The notes under the pieces: generated by a model
Databases searched by the model: none
What the model was told of the DNA's origin: nothing
The model's input: the letters and a program-made list of their open reading frames with translations, nothing else
Position numbers and translations under genes: made by a program
Part shown: piece after piece, positions 19,998 to 31,939 of the stretch
Layout: each line of letters begins with the position of its first letter
Numbering within the stretch: position 1 is the stretch's first letter
DNA from: an uncultured Lachnospiraceae bacterium
GTDB lineage: Bacteria > Bacillota > Clostridia > Lachnospirales > Lachnospiraceae
NCBI GenBank assembly: GCA_900317475.1
Contig: ONGY01000023.1
Location: forward strand, 1-59,879
Direction: 5' to 3'
DNA length: 59,879 bases

Positions 19998-20955
19998 ACG
20001 TCTCCCTCACTCTCTCCCGGATGACGTTTCCGGGCATATCATTGCGAAGACCTGTGAGGATAATCCGGACCGACTTGATTTCCATGCGCCGCGCCAGAAT
20101 AAAGGCCGCAAGCGGATCAAGCCCGAATGAATTATGCAGCTGCGGACGGATCTTTTCGATCAGGAGGTTGTCACACCAGCATTCAAACGCCGAAAGAGAC
20201 TTCTTCAGCTCATCCAGCGCGTCGGAATACGACGTCGCCGCGATATAAGCATTCAGAGCCTCGCTGCTGTCCGAAGCGGCTTCCGCCAGCCTCGTCACAT
20301 CCAGCGTGCTGCAGGGTGCAAGTGCCTCAAGGAGGAAGCTCTTATCCTTTCCGGTGCGGCTTCCGCGGACCGCCGTCTTGATATCGCCGGTCGCACAAAC
20401 AAGTTCGCCGTAGAGCCCAAGGAGGTCGCTCTTTGACGCCTTCCCCGCCTTCCGGATTTCCGTGAGGGCTGCGCGGTCAATGATGCAGTCGCACAGCTGT
20501 CCGTCACGAGTTTTGAGGAGAACATCCATCGCCTCTTCGGCCGGTGCGCGCATCTCCTGCGGAATGTCCTCAAAGGAGCGTTCCGCCATCGCCGTCTCCA
20601 GGAGGGAGGGATCGATCGTTCCGCCCTTCATATAAATTCCGGGATGCGTACCTGCCGTGCAGGCTTCCTTGATGGCCGCCTTTAAATTGTGATAGTCATT
20701 CTCATAGCGGAAGACATCGAAAACCGAGAGATCCTTCACCAGTTCCCCGATCAGATCCCAGATCTTCTGTTCCTCTCCTGTGAGAATTTCTTCCGCGTTC
20801 TGTCCCTCAGATCCCCAGCCCTTCTCTGCCAGCATCTTCAGCGCCGCCTCTTCACTGCCGCTCGATACGAGCGATTCAAGAAACTGCGCATTCAGCAGAT
20901 GAAGCTCCTGGGAACGGATGCGGGCGACCGCGTAAATATATCCGTTGTCAGCCAT
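19990..20955 (-). CDS. ntpC: V-type ATPase subunit C
   Basis: A 321-residue helical subunit C (d-type), which links the rotor stalk to the membrane ring. The start YIYAVARIRSQE and the DVFRYENDYHNLKAAIKE motif are typical, as is the C-terminal DPLAAFILARRMEIKSVRII. ATG 20955 is chosen from the family start, with AGGAATGG upstream. It overlaps ntpG by eight bases. Confidence 0.95.
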   Translation of the reverse strand: MADNGYIYAVARIRSQELHLLNAQFLESLVSSGSEEAALKMLAEKGWGSEGQNAEEILTGEEQKIWDLIGELVKDLSVFDVFRYENDYHNLKAAIKEACTAGTHPGIYMKGGTIDPSLLETAMAERSFEDIPQEMRAPAEEAMDVLLKTRDGQLCDCIIDRAALTEIRKAGKASKSDLLGLYGELVCATGDIKTAVRGSRTGKDKSFLLEALAPCSTLDVTRLAEAASDSSEALNAYIAATSYSDALDELKKSLSAFECWCDNLLIEKIRPQLHNSFGLDPLAAFILARRMEIKSVRIILTGLRNDMPGNVIRERVRETYV

Positions 20956-20986
20956 TCTCTGTTTCCATTCCTAAACGAATCGGATT

Positions 20987-21577
20987 TCAGTTAAAAAGCG
21001 TTTTGCAGATAAGGTCCTGCACTTCTTCCTTCTGTGCATCCATCACAGCACGGAACGTGCAGTTTTCCTCAATTCCGCCATAGCCAAGGACGAAGCCGCC
21101 GCCGATTTCCGCCGGCTCCTTCGAAAGCTTCAGTGTCTTTCCTGCCGGAAGTGCCGCGGAGAGTCTGCTCTCAAAGTCTGCGGGAAGACGGTCCAGGTCC
21201 TTCTTTCCAAACGAAATAATCCCTTCGCCCGTCTGCGCGTTCTTTACTGCCATCCGCACAACCGCGTCAAAATATTCGTCCGCCGGCATGGACAGAATTG
21301 CTTCAAGCGCCTTGTCTTCTGTTTCCGCGATGAGTTCCTGCTTCTTCTTGAGAATCATCTGACGCCGCTTCAGCTGGGACGCCGAGGCCGCACGTGCTTT
21401 GATGTCTTCGCATCTGCGCGCACCCGCCTCATGGATTCTCGAAGCTTCCTCGTCTCCGCGCTTCTTTGCCGCCTCGAGGGCCGCACTGGTCTGAGCCGAT
21501 GCGTCTTTCAGCACCTTTGCGTTCGCGTCATCGGCTTCCCGGCGGATATCCTCAATGATTTTATCTACTCCGTTCAT
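20987..21577 (-). CDS. ntpE: V-type ATPase subunit E
   Basis: A 196-residue peripheral-stalk subunit E. A long charged N-terminal coiled coil (residues 1-110) is followed by a globular end containing AEIGGGFVLGYGGIEENCTF, the conserved GG(F)VL pattern. ATG 21577 (MNGVDKIIEDIRRE) is chosen because GGGAGA lies upstream; a longer in-frame extension overlapping ntpK is unlikely. It lies 22 bases after ntpK. Confidence 0.93.
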   Translation of the reverse strand: MNGVDKIIEDIRREADDANAKVLKDASAQTSAALEAAKKRGDEEASRIHEAGARRCEDIKARAASASQLKRRQMILKKKQELIAETEDKALEAILSMPADEYFDAVVRMAVKNAQTGEGIISFGKKDLDRLPADFESRLSAALPAGKTLKLSKEPAEIGGGFVLGYGGIEENCTFRAVMDAQKEEVQDLICKTLFN

Positions 21578-21599
21578 AGTTTCTCCCGTCAAAACCGGA

Positions 21600-24103
<2,504 letters not shown>

Positions 24104-24146
24104 GTTACCTCCTTGCCGCATTCCCAAAACGGGAAAAACGGAGCTG

Positions 24147-24458
24147 TTACTCTGTGATCATCTTCACAACAGCCTTTACGGCTTCCGGCATCCTGGCTCT
24201 TGCCTTCGATTCGATGTCCGCGATTTCTCCGTCCGCACCGCCGAGCGCATCATTCATGATCTTCTCGGCCTCAGCCTGTGCGGCCTTCTCGGATTCCTTT
24301 TCCTCATCGCGGGCTTTGGCGACGATCCCTTCCTCGAGCTCCTTCGCCTTTTTCCCGGCATCCGCGATCTGCTTCTCTGCTTCCCGCTTTGCATCGGACT
24401 GGGACTGCGCCGCAGCCTTCTCTGCCTCCCGGATCCTTTCGATTGTCTCTTTTGCCAT
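24147..24458 (-). CDS. ntpF: V-type ATPase subunit G/H-like peripheral stalk protein
   Basis: A 103-residue, almost wholly coiled-coil Ala/Lys/Glu-rich protein (TIERIREAEKAAAQSQSDAK). Its place as first gene of an ntpFIKECGABD-ordered operon, with length and composition, identifies it as the peripheral stalk partner of subunit E. GGAGG lies just before ATG 24458. It is 43 bases upstream of ntpI. Confidence 0.88.
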   Translation of the reverse strand: MAKETIERIREAEKAAAQSQSDAKREAEKQIADAGKKAKELEEGIVAKARDEEKESEKAAQAEAEKIMNDALGGADGEIADIESKARARMPEAVKAVVKMITE

Positions 24459-24593
24459 TTTATTCCTCCATGCCGCCGCAACCTCTCGGAAGAATGACGG
24501 CAGTTACTCAAATACCTATGGCTGGTCTGATGAGTTTTGACGGTGAGAAGAAGTACCTCATTGACATCAAATTATCAAACTCACAACGACCCT

Positions 24594-24622
24594 ATTTTAC
24601 AATAATCATTTCGGGCCTTCAA
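24594..24622 (-). promoter_or_regulatory. Probable ntp operon promoter
   Basis: On the minus strand TTGAAG (24617-24622) and TAAAAT (24594-24599) are separated by exactly 17 bases, about 135 bases before ntpF. Apart from this and the DUF402 promoter, the 24459-24968 gap shows nothing recognisable. Confidence 0.6.
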
Positions 24623-24870
24623 TATAATCGGCTTGTATACACAGTCCCCGAAGCCGCACTCTCCGCAACGTGTGTATAAATAGGAATACATTTCATCCCC
24701 GCGGATACATTTTTCTTCTTCAAAGTCCGGCAGAATTGTACTCCGGCATTCCGCGAAGGCGGGCTTTCTGAATGATCCGAGGGCGTCCCGGCTCCTTTCC
24801 GCGGGTTCATGGGGACGGCCTGCGAAAATGCCGGGGAAGCTCTCCCAGCGGCATTTGTTTTTACACAAAA

Positions 24871-24899
24871 TTGACTTTGCCCCACGGCGCGAATAAGAT
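24871..24899 (+). promoter_or_regulatory. Probable promoter of the DUF402 gene
   Basis: TTGACT (24871-24876), 17 bases, TAAGAT (24894-24899), about 70 bases before the ATG. Confidence 0.5.
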
Positions 24900-24968
24900 A
24901 ATAGAAACAGCTGTATAAATGTCCGGCAGCGCGGAGCCGGCGACGTTTTCCGCGAAGGAGCCATACCC

Positions 24969-25481
24969 ATGAGCAAGGTACCGGTTCTGTACCGCAGACG
25001 TATTATTCCGGAGGAGTGTGTACTTCTGAAGGATGACATTGTGCTGCGTTCGGATGACAACATGATTGTGACAGAATGGAAGGCACTGCACCCGAAGAAA
25101 GACCTTGCGCGCGGATATTCCTGTTACTATCTGCGGCGCGGCATCAAGGTGAGCCGCTTTATCGATCACCGCGGACGCCTCATGTACTGGTACTGTGACA
25201 TCGTCGATTACGATTTCAGTGACGGCGGAAATGTGCTCACTGTGACCGATCTGCTCGCCGATGTTCTTCTCTATCCCGACGGGCGTCTCAAGGTCGTCGA
25301 CCTCGACGAGCTCGCTGATGCAAACGACGGGGAGCTCATCACAAAGGAGCAGCTCGGCCGTGCCCTTCGGAACCTGAGCCGGCTTCTCGAAATCATCTAC
25401 AGCAGGCAGTTCGACTCACTCACGCGGCCGATTCTCGAGGTGATGGGAGACAGCGCAGAAGCTGCCGGCCCGAATCAATAG
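24969..25481 (+). CDS. DUF402 family protein
   Basis: A 170-residue DUF402 (FomD/Ntdp-like) protein; characterised relatives hydrolyse nucleoside di- or triphosphates using metal-binding acidic residues. Visible hallmarks are GYSCYYLRRGIKVSRFIDHR, LMYWYCDIVDYDF, LLADVLLYPDGRLKVVDLDE and the C-terminal helical end. GAAGGAG lies seven bases before the ATG. It stands alone on the plus strand and converges on the wall hydrolase gene with only four bases between stop codons. The substrate cannot be told from the sequence. Confidence 0.88.
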   Translation: MSKVPVLYRRRIIPEECVLLKDDIVLRSDDNMIVTEWKALHPKKDLARGYSCYYLRRGIKVSRFIDHRGRLMYWYCDIVDYDFSDGGNVLTVTDLLADVLLYPDGRLKVVDLDELADANDGELITKEQLGRALRNLSRLLEIIYSRQFDSLTRPILEVMGDSAEAAGPNQ

Positions 25482-25485
25482 AAAA

Positions 25486-26706
25486 TCAGTAGAAGATATG
25501 TCCTCCGATGGTGTATTTGGGTGTGACCTGCGGAATCGGCGTGCGGAAGAAGATGCAGTTTCCGACATTGGTCTGGCCGGACATCGCCGCATCCGCTGCC
25601 TGGTAGCAGGAGTCTGTCGCCAGGTCGGCCGCAAGCGCCGCCGCCAGATGTCCGTTGGAGACAGGAGAAAACTGGCCGGACTGATAGATGACGCCGACAA
25701 TGGTACTCGGAAAAGCTCCGGAAAGAACGCGGTTGACGACAACCGCTCCGACGGCCAGCTGGCCTTCATACGGCTCCGCACCGGCCTCGCAGTAGATAAG
25801 ATTCGCAAGGAGCGTCCGGTCGCTGTCGGAAAATGTGACATCTCCGATGCTTCTCCAGACAGATTGATTGGACAGTGCCTCGAGTCTCCGCTCTTCCGCC
25901 AGCTGTTTCTCAAGTGCGGAAATATCTTCATTCTGCTGATCAAGCACATCGCCCAGCTGATCGCCCAGATCCTCGGCGTTGCTGATGGCCGACACATACT
26001 GGCTGATGCTGCTGTCGGCAGCACTGATGCTTCCTTTCGTGCTGCTCACAAGTTCAGAAACTCTGTTCTGCTCTGCCTCAGCGTCCTGTTTCAGATCCTC
26101 GAGGTCGCTCTTCTCCTGTTCAAGTTTTGCCTTTTTGTCCTCTATATCCGCCTGCGTCTGCTGATATTCCTTCAGCATTTTCCGGTCGTACTCTTCGACC
26201 CGCTCAATGTAGTTTTTACGGTTCAGAAGATCGCCGAATGTGCCCGCGCTGAGCAGCATCTCAAGCGGATAGGTACTGCCCTTTTCATACATGAACTGAA
26301 TCCGGCGCTTCATGGACTCGTACTGGCTCTCTGCCTTTTCCTCGGCTTCCTCGAGCTCTTTATTGGTCGAATCGATTTCATCGTTCTTCGAATCGATCTT
26401 CGCCTCAATCTCCGAGAGTTTGTCCGCAGCTTCCGTGAGGCTTTCGTTTAAAGTGCTGAGCTGTCCTTCGAGGTCGCTCTTCTGATCCTCGAGAGCGCTT
26501 TTCGTATCATTGAGAGAGTCGATATTCTCCTCGTTCTGATCAATTGCCTGCTGCGTCTGCTGTGCCGCTTCCTTCGCCTTGTTCAGCTGCTGCTCCGTCT
26601 GTTTGGAATCTGCGTACGCCGAAAAAGGCAGTGCTGCCGTAAGCAGCGCTGCCAGAGAAATCATCAGTGCAATTTTCCTTATCCGGAAATGTTCCCTGTG
26701 TTTCAT
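25486..26706 (-). CDS. Secreted cell-wall hydrolase, coiled coil plus SleB-type domain
   Basis: A 406-residue exported protein. The signal peptide is about residues 5-32 (KIALMISLAALLTAALPFSA, then YADS). A long Gln/Glu/Asp coiled coil (about 35-270) resembles the PcsB/CwlO N-terminal region that is often controlled by FtsEX. The last 120 residues are a Hydrolase_2/SleB-like domain (LLANLIYCEAGAEPYEGQLA, VGAVVVNRVLSGAFPSTI), where the Glu in CEAG is the expected catalytic acid. The combination suggests a regulated peptidoglycan hydrolase for growth or sporulation. ATG 26706 is preferred; an in-frame TTG lies two codons upstream, and neither has a clear ribosome-binding site. Confidence 0.9.
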   Translation of the reverse strand: MKHREHFRIRKIALMISLAALLTAALPFSAYADSKQTEQQLNKAKEAAQQTQQAIDQNEENIDSLNDTKSALEDQKSDLEGQLSTLNESLTEAADKLSEIEAKIDSKNDEIDSTNKELEEAEEKAESQYESMKRRIQFMYEKGSTYPLEMLLSAGTFGDLLNRKNYIERVEEYDRKMLKEYQQTQADIEDKKAKLEQEKSDLEDLKQDAEAEQNRVSELVSSTKGSISAADSSISQYVSAISNAEDLGDQLGDVLDQQNEDISALEKQLAEERRLEALSNQSVWRSIGDVTFSDSDRTLLANLIYCEAGAEPYEGQLAVGAVVVNRVLSGAFPSTIVGVIYQSGQFSPVSNGHLAAALAADLATDSCYQAADAAMSGQTNVGNCIFFRTPIPQVTPKYTIGGHIFY

Positions 26707-26780
26707 TGGCAATAAACCAGAATGGAAGTGTGTCCCGCGGGATTCCCGTTCATTCCGGGGGCCGGGGACGGCAGATTTAT

Positions 26781-27269
26781 CTACAGATCGATCTCCACGT
26801 GCCGTCCGGTCGCCTTATAAGGCTCATAGACAACACCGGCCGCATCAAACATCGCTTTGCTGGCCAATGTGGAATCCGAGTCCGCATATTTGTCGCTTGC
26901 ATAGACCACTTTCGCAATACCCGCCTGAATAATGGCCTTCGCGCATTCATTGCAGGGGAAAAGAGATACATACAGCGTCGCGCCCTCAAGGCTTCCTCCG
27001 CGGAAGTTGAGAATTGCATTGAGTTCGCTGTGTGTCACGTAAGGATATTTGGTACAAAGCTCGCTGTCCGCTTTGCGCGCCCACGGGAACTCATCGTCCG
27101 AGCATCCGCGCGGAAGCCCGTTGTAGCCGATGGAGAGAATCTTCTTCTCCGGGCTTACGATACAGCTTCCGACCTGTGTGTTCGGATCCTTCGAGCGCAT
27201 GCCGGCAAGCTTTGCAACCCCCATGAAATATTCATCCCAGGAAATATAGTCTTTGCGTTTATCCGACAT
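26781..27269 (-). CDS. Deoxycytidylate (dCMP) deaminase
   Basis: A 162-residue ComEB-type zinc deaminase converting dCMP to dUMP for thymidylate synthesis. The zinc and catalytic motifs are HSELNA (catalytic Glu) and PCNECAK. The N-terminal DYISWDEYFMGVAKLAGMRS and SKDPNTQVGSCIV are typical. ATG 27269 is supported by AGGGGGTG upstream; an upstream extension in the same frame is rejected. It follows upp, the usual clostridial arrangement of tsaC, rpiB, upp and dCMP deaminase. Confidence 0.94.
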   Translation of the reverse strand: MSDKRKDYISWDEYFMGVAKLAGMRSKDPNTQVGSCIVSPEKKILSIGYNGLPRGCSDDEFPWARKADSELCTKYPYVTHSELNAILNFRGGSLEGATLYVSLFPCNECAKAIIQAGIAKVVYASDKYADSDSTLASKAMFDAAGVVYEPYKATGRHVEIDL

Positions 27270-27398
27270 CGACACCCCCTGTACGTATTTACAGCCCGTG
27301 GGTTTACTCTGCCCCCTCGGAGCCGGCCCCCGGCATCCGGGAGAACGATTCGCCGGCATCCGGCACTAAGAGAGCGTCCCGCGTTCTCCCAAATGCGT

Positions 27399-27957
<559 letters not shown>

Positions 27958-28138
27958 TGTGTTTTCCTCCTGCGAATGTATGGAATGAATCGCCCCGAAA
28001 GCCGTGCGGTGACAATTCTCCCGTAATAATATTTTGAAGCGGATCCGGAGTACCTCGGATTCCTTTCTCCTCTGCCTGCGAATCCGTTTTTCCTCAAGAA
28101 CATCCGGCCGACGGCGCAGCCGTCTTCAAAAAGCCAGG

Positions 28139-28567
28139 TCAGGGTTCGATCTGGGAAATTCTTCTTCTGTGCTTCTCAAGTCCCGAGAACGGGGTGTCCA
28201 GAAAGACATCGACAATTTCATCTGCGATCTTCGGTCCGATCATGCCGCCGCCCATCGCAAGGACATTTGCATCATTATGTTCTCTCGTGAGGCGTGCCGT
28301 TGTTGTCTCCGAGCAGAGAGCGCAGCGGATGCCGTGCACCTTGTTTGCCACGATGCTGACGCCGATGCCGGTCGTGCAGATGACGATGCCCTTTTCGGCT
28401 TCTCCTGCTGCCACACATTCCGCGACAGCCCGTGCATATTTCGGATAATCGACGGATTTCTCATCATAGCAGCCGAAATCCCTGTACTCGATCCCGCGTT
28501 CCTGAAGATGCTTTATCACGGCTTCCTTAAGGGCAAATCCGCCGTGATCCGAACCAATTGCGATCAT
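28139..28567 (-). CDS. rpiB: Ribose-5-phosphate isomerase B
   Basis: A 142-residue RpiB/LacAB-family isomerase interconverting ribulose-5- and ribose-5-phosphate. The start MIAIGSDHGGFALKEAVIKH and the active-site VICTTGIGVSIVANKVHGIR are present, and TTTARLTREHNDANVLAMGG is typical. ATG 28567 has AAGGAG upstream. It supplies ribose-5-phosphate to PRPP synthesis and sits between tsaC and upp. Confidence 0.94.
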   Translation of the reverse strand: MIAIGSDHGGFALKEAVIKHLQERGIEYRDFGCYDEKSVDYPKYARAVAECVAAGEAEKGIVICTTGIGVSIVANKVHGIRCALCSETTTARLTREHNDANVLAMGGGMIGPKIADEIVDVFLDTPFSGLEKHRRRISQIEP

Positions 28568-28590
28568 ATACTTCTCCTTTAGAGGCAGTC

Positions 28591-29709
28591 TCATGCCTCA
28601 TTCCATTTTGGATCAATATCCCTGCGCAGCGGCATGGCACTCTTCGTTACCTTTCCGTCCCGCACTGTCACGATCTGATGACCCGCGGCCTTAATCAGAC
28701 GGTTCATCACCGCCATGCCGATGCCGCTTTCGTCAAAGCCCTCGCTGTACATGATATCAATGTTTTCATCGTCAAATTCGCGGAGTATGAGAAAAAGCTC
28801 ATGTGCGATCGATGCCTCGTCGCTCCGTGTGCCGGCGCTCTTCACAGAATCCGCGCTGTACCGGTTCCTGGTCTCATCCGTGCAGATGATGCCGGTGCGG
28901 TGTCCCTGTGCCTTCGCCTCCGCTGTCTTCTGATTGATATAGGCGATAACCTCCTCCGGATTACCCTCGACGATCGTGAGGTCTCCCTTCGGTGCATAAT
29001 GACGATATTTCATGCCGGGTGCCTTCGGCCTCGCCGCCGTCGTCCCGTCGATAATGGTTTTGTCAATGCCGACGTCCCCAACGACACGCTCAAGCATTTC
29101 CATGGTGATATAGCCGGGCCGCAGAATCGTCGGCCTGCCTTCCGTCAGGTCCACAATGGTCGACTCAACGCCGATGCCGACCTGCCCGCCGTCGATAATC
29201 ATCTCAACCCGCCCGTCGAGGTCTTCTCTGCAGTACTGTGCCACCGTGGGGCTCGGCCTGCCGGAGCGGTTCGCGCTCGGAGCCGCGATGAAACCGCCCT
29301 CCGCCTCAATCAGGGCGTGTGCAATTTTATTGCTCGGAAAACGGATTGCCACGGTCCCGAGCCCGCCGGTCGTCTCGTTCGGGACGAGATCGCTCTTGTT
29401 CAGGATCATCGTCATCGGACCGGGCCAGAAGGCCTCTGCCAGCTTATAGTATACATCCGGGATCTCCCGGGCAATCTTCTCCGTATCCTCAAGGCGGCAG
29501 ATGTGCACAATCAGCGGATTGTCCGAGGGCCGCCCCTTCGCCGCATAAATCTTCTTCGATGACTCCGGATTGAGGGCATCTCCTCCGAGACCGTAAACGG
29601 TCTCCGTCGGGAAAGCAACCAGCCCGCCCTTCTTCAGGATTTCTCCGGCCCGGCGTATTGCGTCCTCATCAATATGATCCTCCGTCATCACCGCATATTC
29701 TGTAATCAT
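28591..29709 (-). CDS. L-threonylcarbamoyladenylate synthase (Sua5 type)
   Basis: A 372-residue long-form Sua5, making threonylcarbamoyl-AMP for t6A37 of ANN-decoding tRNAs. The YrdC domain (1-210) has GGLVAFPTETVYGLGGDA, YAAKGRPSDNPLIVHI, GPMTMIL and FIAAPSANRSGRPSPT. The C-terminal Sua5 domain (about 230-370) contains PGMKYRHYAPKGDLTIVEG. Its ATG overlaps the GH18 stop by four bases (ATGA), so the two are coupled. An essential function in most bacteria, and intact here. Confidence 0.95.
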   Translation of the reverse strand: MITEYAVMTEDHIDEDAIRRAGEILKKGGLVAFPTETVYGLGGDALNPESSKKIYAAKGRPSDNPLIVHICRLEDTEKIAREIPDVYYKLAEAFWPGPMTMILNKSDLVPNETTGGLGTVAIRFPSNKIAHALIEAEGGFIAAPSANRSGRPSPTVAQYCREDLDGRVEMIIDGGQVGIGVESTIVDLTEGRPTILRPGYITMEMLERVVGDVGIDKTIIDGTTAARPKAPGMKYRHYAPKGDLTIVEGNPEEVIAYINQKTAEAKAQGHRTGIICTDETRNRYSADSVKSAGTRSDEASIAHELFLILREFDDENIDIMYSEGFDESGIGMAVMNRLIKAAGHQIVTVRDGKVTKSAMPLRRDIDPKWNEA

Positions 29710-31835
29710 TCATTCTGCCCCGCATTCAGTGTGCCGTCCACGTACTCGGCAATCACATCCCAGACATCAGACGTCTCCTGCGTCAGCTTCCACTCCGCGA
29801 CGCCGGCGATGCCTTCTGTCTGCATCACGCCCAACTTCGAACGGATGGAATCGGCATCCTCAAGCCACATTTGATAATGAGTCGACCCTTCGGTAAAGTC
29901 AACCACATGCTGCTGCGTCGTCTCGTCCCAGACTGGCGTCTGCCCGTGATCGGACACAAACTGCTGCGCCGCCGCCATGCCGAGCGTCGAAGACGTCATT
30001 CCGGTGTCATCGCTCGTCCACAGACGTGTGTAGAACGGAATTCCGTTCACCACCTTCTCCGCAGGGACCTCCTGGAGCGCCCGCTCGATGCCATATTTCA
30101 CATAGTCGATCGACGCCACGCTGCCGGCCTCGGTATCGCCCGCATAGTGCTCGTCATACCCCATGATACAGACGTAGTCCGCAAAAGCTCCCTGCTCGTC
30201 CATGTGGTAATAATCATTGAAATTATAGGTCACATAATTGTCGACCGAAAGGGTGAGTCCCTTCTTCCTGCAGCTGATGGAAAGCTCGCGGATGAATTCG
30301 ATGAAGTCCTGCCCGTACGCCGGATCGATCTGCTCGAAATCGACATTGATTCCGTCAAAACCGTACTGATCCGCGAAATTCATGAGCTGTGTGATTATAT
30401 TCTGCCGTCTCGAGAGAAGCGCGATGCAGTTATTGTGATCGACGCCCGCCGTATTGAAATTATCGACGACCGCCCAGACCTTCCAGCCCTTGTCATGTGC
30501 CTTTGCCACATAATCCGAAGATGCCCAGTTTCCAAGATTTCCGTCGTCATCCTGTACACTGAACCAGGTCGGTGCAATGACATTCAGGGCCTTTACATCC
30601 GCCGTGTCCGAGTCAAAATTTGCGTTTGCATCACTGTTGGTGAGATTATGCCACGCCATATTGACCGTTCCGTCAAGACGCACCGTTGTGAATTCCGGTT
30701 CGGCCACGTCTGTGACCGGTGTGTCGGTCACGGTCTGCGGATCCGAAAGCACCTTGTTTTCAAGGTATCCGATAAATCCATCGTCCGTCTCTACCTTTGA
30801 CCACTGCTCGCCCTGTTCAAGAACCGTGACCTGCGTTCCCTTATCCACAGGAGTGAGGATATCGCTCTTAACGCCTCCTGTGATGCGAACATTCGAGTCC
30901 TTCGTAAGTTCTGCGACGCTTCGGTCGCCCCACGACACTGCCAGGGTCATGCGGTTCGGATCGGAATAATAGTTATAGGAAAGATTCGTGAATTTCCGGA
31001 TATAATCAAGTGCTATATACAGGGTTTTTCCATCGTCCGACAGCCGCGTCAGTGTGTAGTTTTCCGTCACCGTGCCGTCCGTATCGCTCGTCCATTCATT
31101 CGTTCCGACCGTCGTCGTGACCATTTCCGTCGGAAGGCAGTAGATCACAATATTGTCCGTGATTCCCCAGTAAAAGCGCGGATTGACGCTCTCCTGCACC
31201 GTATCAAGGTCAAGATAGGCCTCTCCGTCAAATACCTGCGCCTTGGTGTCGAGGATCTCGTTGTTCTCGATGATGGCCGTCTCGCTGTCGCCTGAAATGC
31301 CGAAATACGAATTCAGATCCGCGACGGTACTGCTGTAGCCGTACCGGTCCTGATACATTTTTGCCCCGAGCGCAATGACCAGGATGAAGAAAATAAGAAG
31401 CACGACCGGTACAACCGGGTTGATTCTTTTCCTCCTCTTCCTGCTGCGCCCGCTGTTTCGTCCGGTGCTTTGTCTGTTGCTCCGACTGCTGCTGCGTCCG
31501 CTGTTCCGGCTGCTGTATCCCGTGTTTCGTCCGCCGTTCCGGCTGCTGTAGTCTGCGTTTCGTCTGCTGTTCCGATCGCTGCCGCGTCCCCCGTTCCGGC
31601 TGCTGCTTCCAAGAGAGGTCCTTCCTTCCGGGGTCCTTCTTTCTCTGTAAGATTCTCCTCTGCGCTGTGAATTCTTGTATTCTCTTCGTCCGTAACTGCT
31701 GCGGCCGCTTTTTTCTTCTTCATCCCATCCGGTATCAATGGAACCGCCGTCCTCGTCCTCAAGATCCGCCGTCAAGTCCTCATCCAGATCAAAGAAATCG
31801 AGGCCGCCATCCTCTTTATTATTTGAAAATGCCAT
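29706..31835 (-). CDS. Membrane-anchored GH18 family protein with SH3 domain
   Basis: A 709-residue protein of the spore-germination/YaaH-like glycosidase type. Residues 1-135 are cytoplasmic and low-complexity: an acidic start (DLDEDLTADLEDEDGG), then an Arg/Ser/Gly/Asn-rich stretch with repeated SSRNGGR-like units and a KRRKR stop-transfer patch. One membrane helix follows (about 138-160). Outside are a stalk-like domain (YLDLDTVQESVNPRFYWG), a bacterial SH3 domain (about 315-360) and GH18 (about 390-700) with GFDGINVDFEQI, the DxxxDxE catalytic motif. It probably binds or cuts wall glycan. ATG 31835 matches the hydrophilic start; a longer start would run into the intergenic repeat. Confidence 0.88.
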   Translation of the reverse strand: MAFSNNKEDGGLDFFDLDEDLTADLEDEDGGSIDTGWDEEEKSGRSSYGRREYKNSQRRGESYRERRTPEGRTSLGSSSRNGGRGSDRNSRRNADYSSRNGGRNTGYSSRNSGRSSSRSNRQSTGRNSGRSRKRRKRINPVVPVVLLIFFILVIALGAKMYQDRYGYSSTVADLNSYFGISGDSETAIIENNEILDTKAQVFDGEAYLDLDTVQESVNPRFYWGITDNIVIYCLPTEMVTTTVGTNEWTSDTDGTVTENYTLTRLSDDGKTLYIALDYIRKFTNLSYNYYSDPNRMTLAVSWGDRSVAELTKDSNVRITGGVKSDILTPVDKGTQVTVLEQGEQWSKVETDDGFIGYLENKVLSDPQTVTDTPVTDVAEPEFTTVRLDGTVNMAWHNLTNSDANANFDSDTADVKALNVIAPTWFSVQDDDGNLGNWASSDYVAKAHDKGWKVWAVVDNFNTAGVDHNNCIALLSRRQNIITQLMNFADQYGFDGINVDFEQIDPAYGQDFIEFIRELSISCRKKGLTLSVDNYVTYNFNDYYHMDEQGAFADYVCIMGYDEHYAGDTEAGSVASIDYVKYGIERALQEVPAEKVVNGIPFYTRLWTSDDTGMTSSTLGMAAAQQFVSDHGQTPVWDETTQQHVVDFTEGSTHYQMWLEDADSIRSKLGVMQTEGIAGVAEWKLTQETSDVWDVIAEYVDGTLNAGQNE

Positions 31836-31851
31836 GAATATACCCCGTTCC

Positions 31852-31934
31852 GGCAAAATCCGCGAAAGCGGTTCTGCCGGCTGCGGCATCTCCTGCTGCC
31901 AAAGGCACCAGGGTGCATACGCCCGATACTGCGG
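31852..31934. repeat. Intergenic hairpin repeat, copy A
   Basis: The core GGCAAAATCCGCGAAAGCGG continues to TGCCGGCTGCGGCATCTCC (31852-31893). It differs from copy C at only about four of 42 positions. It folds as a stem with a GAAA loop. It lies 16 bases before the GH18 start codon. Confidence 0.65.
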
Positions 31935-31939
31935 TTCAT

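Noticed and set aside
24581..24691. A short Cys-rich frame (CGECGFGDC) upstream of the V-ATPase operon
   Set aside because: No convincing ribosome-binding site, and it overlaps the likely promoter; chance clustering of Cys codons cannot be excluded.
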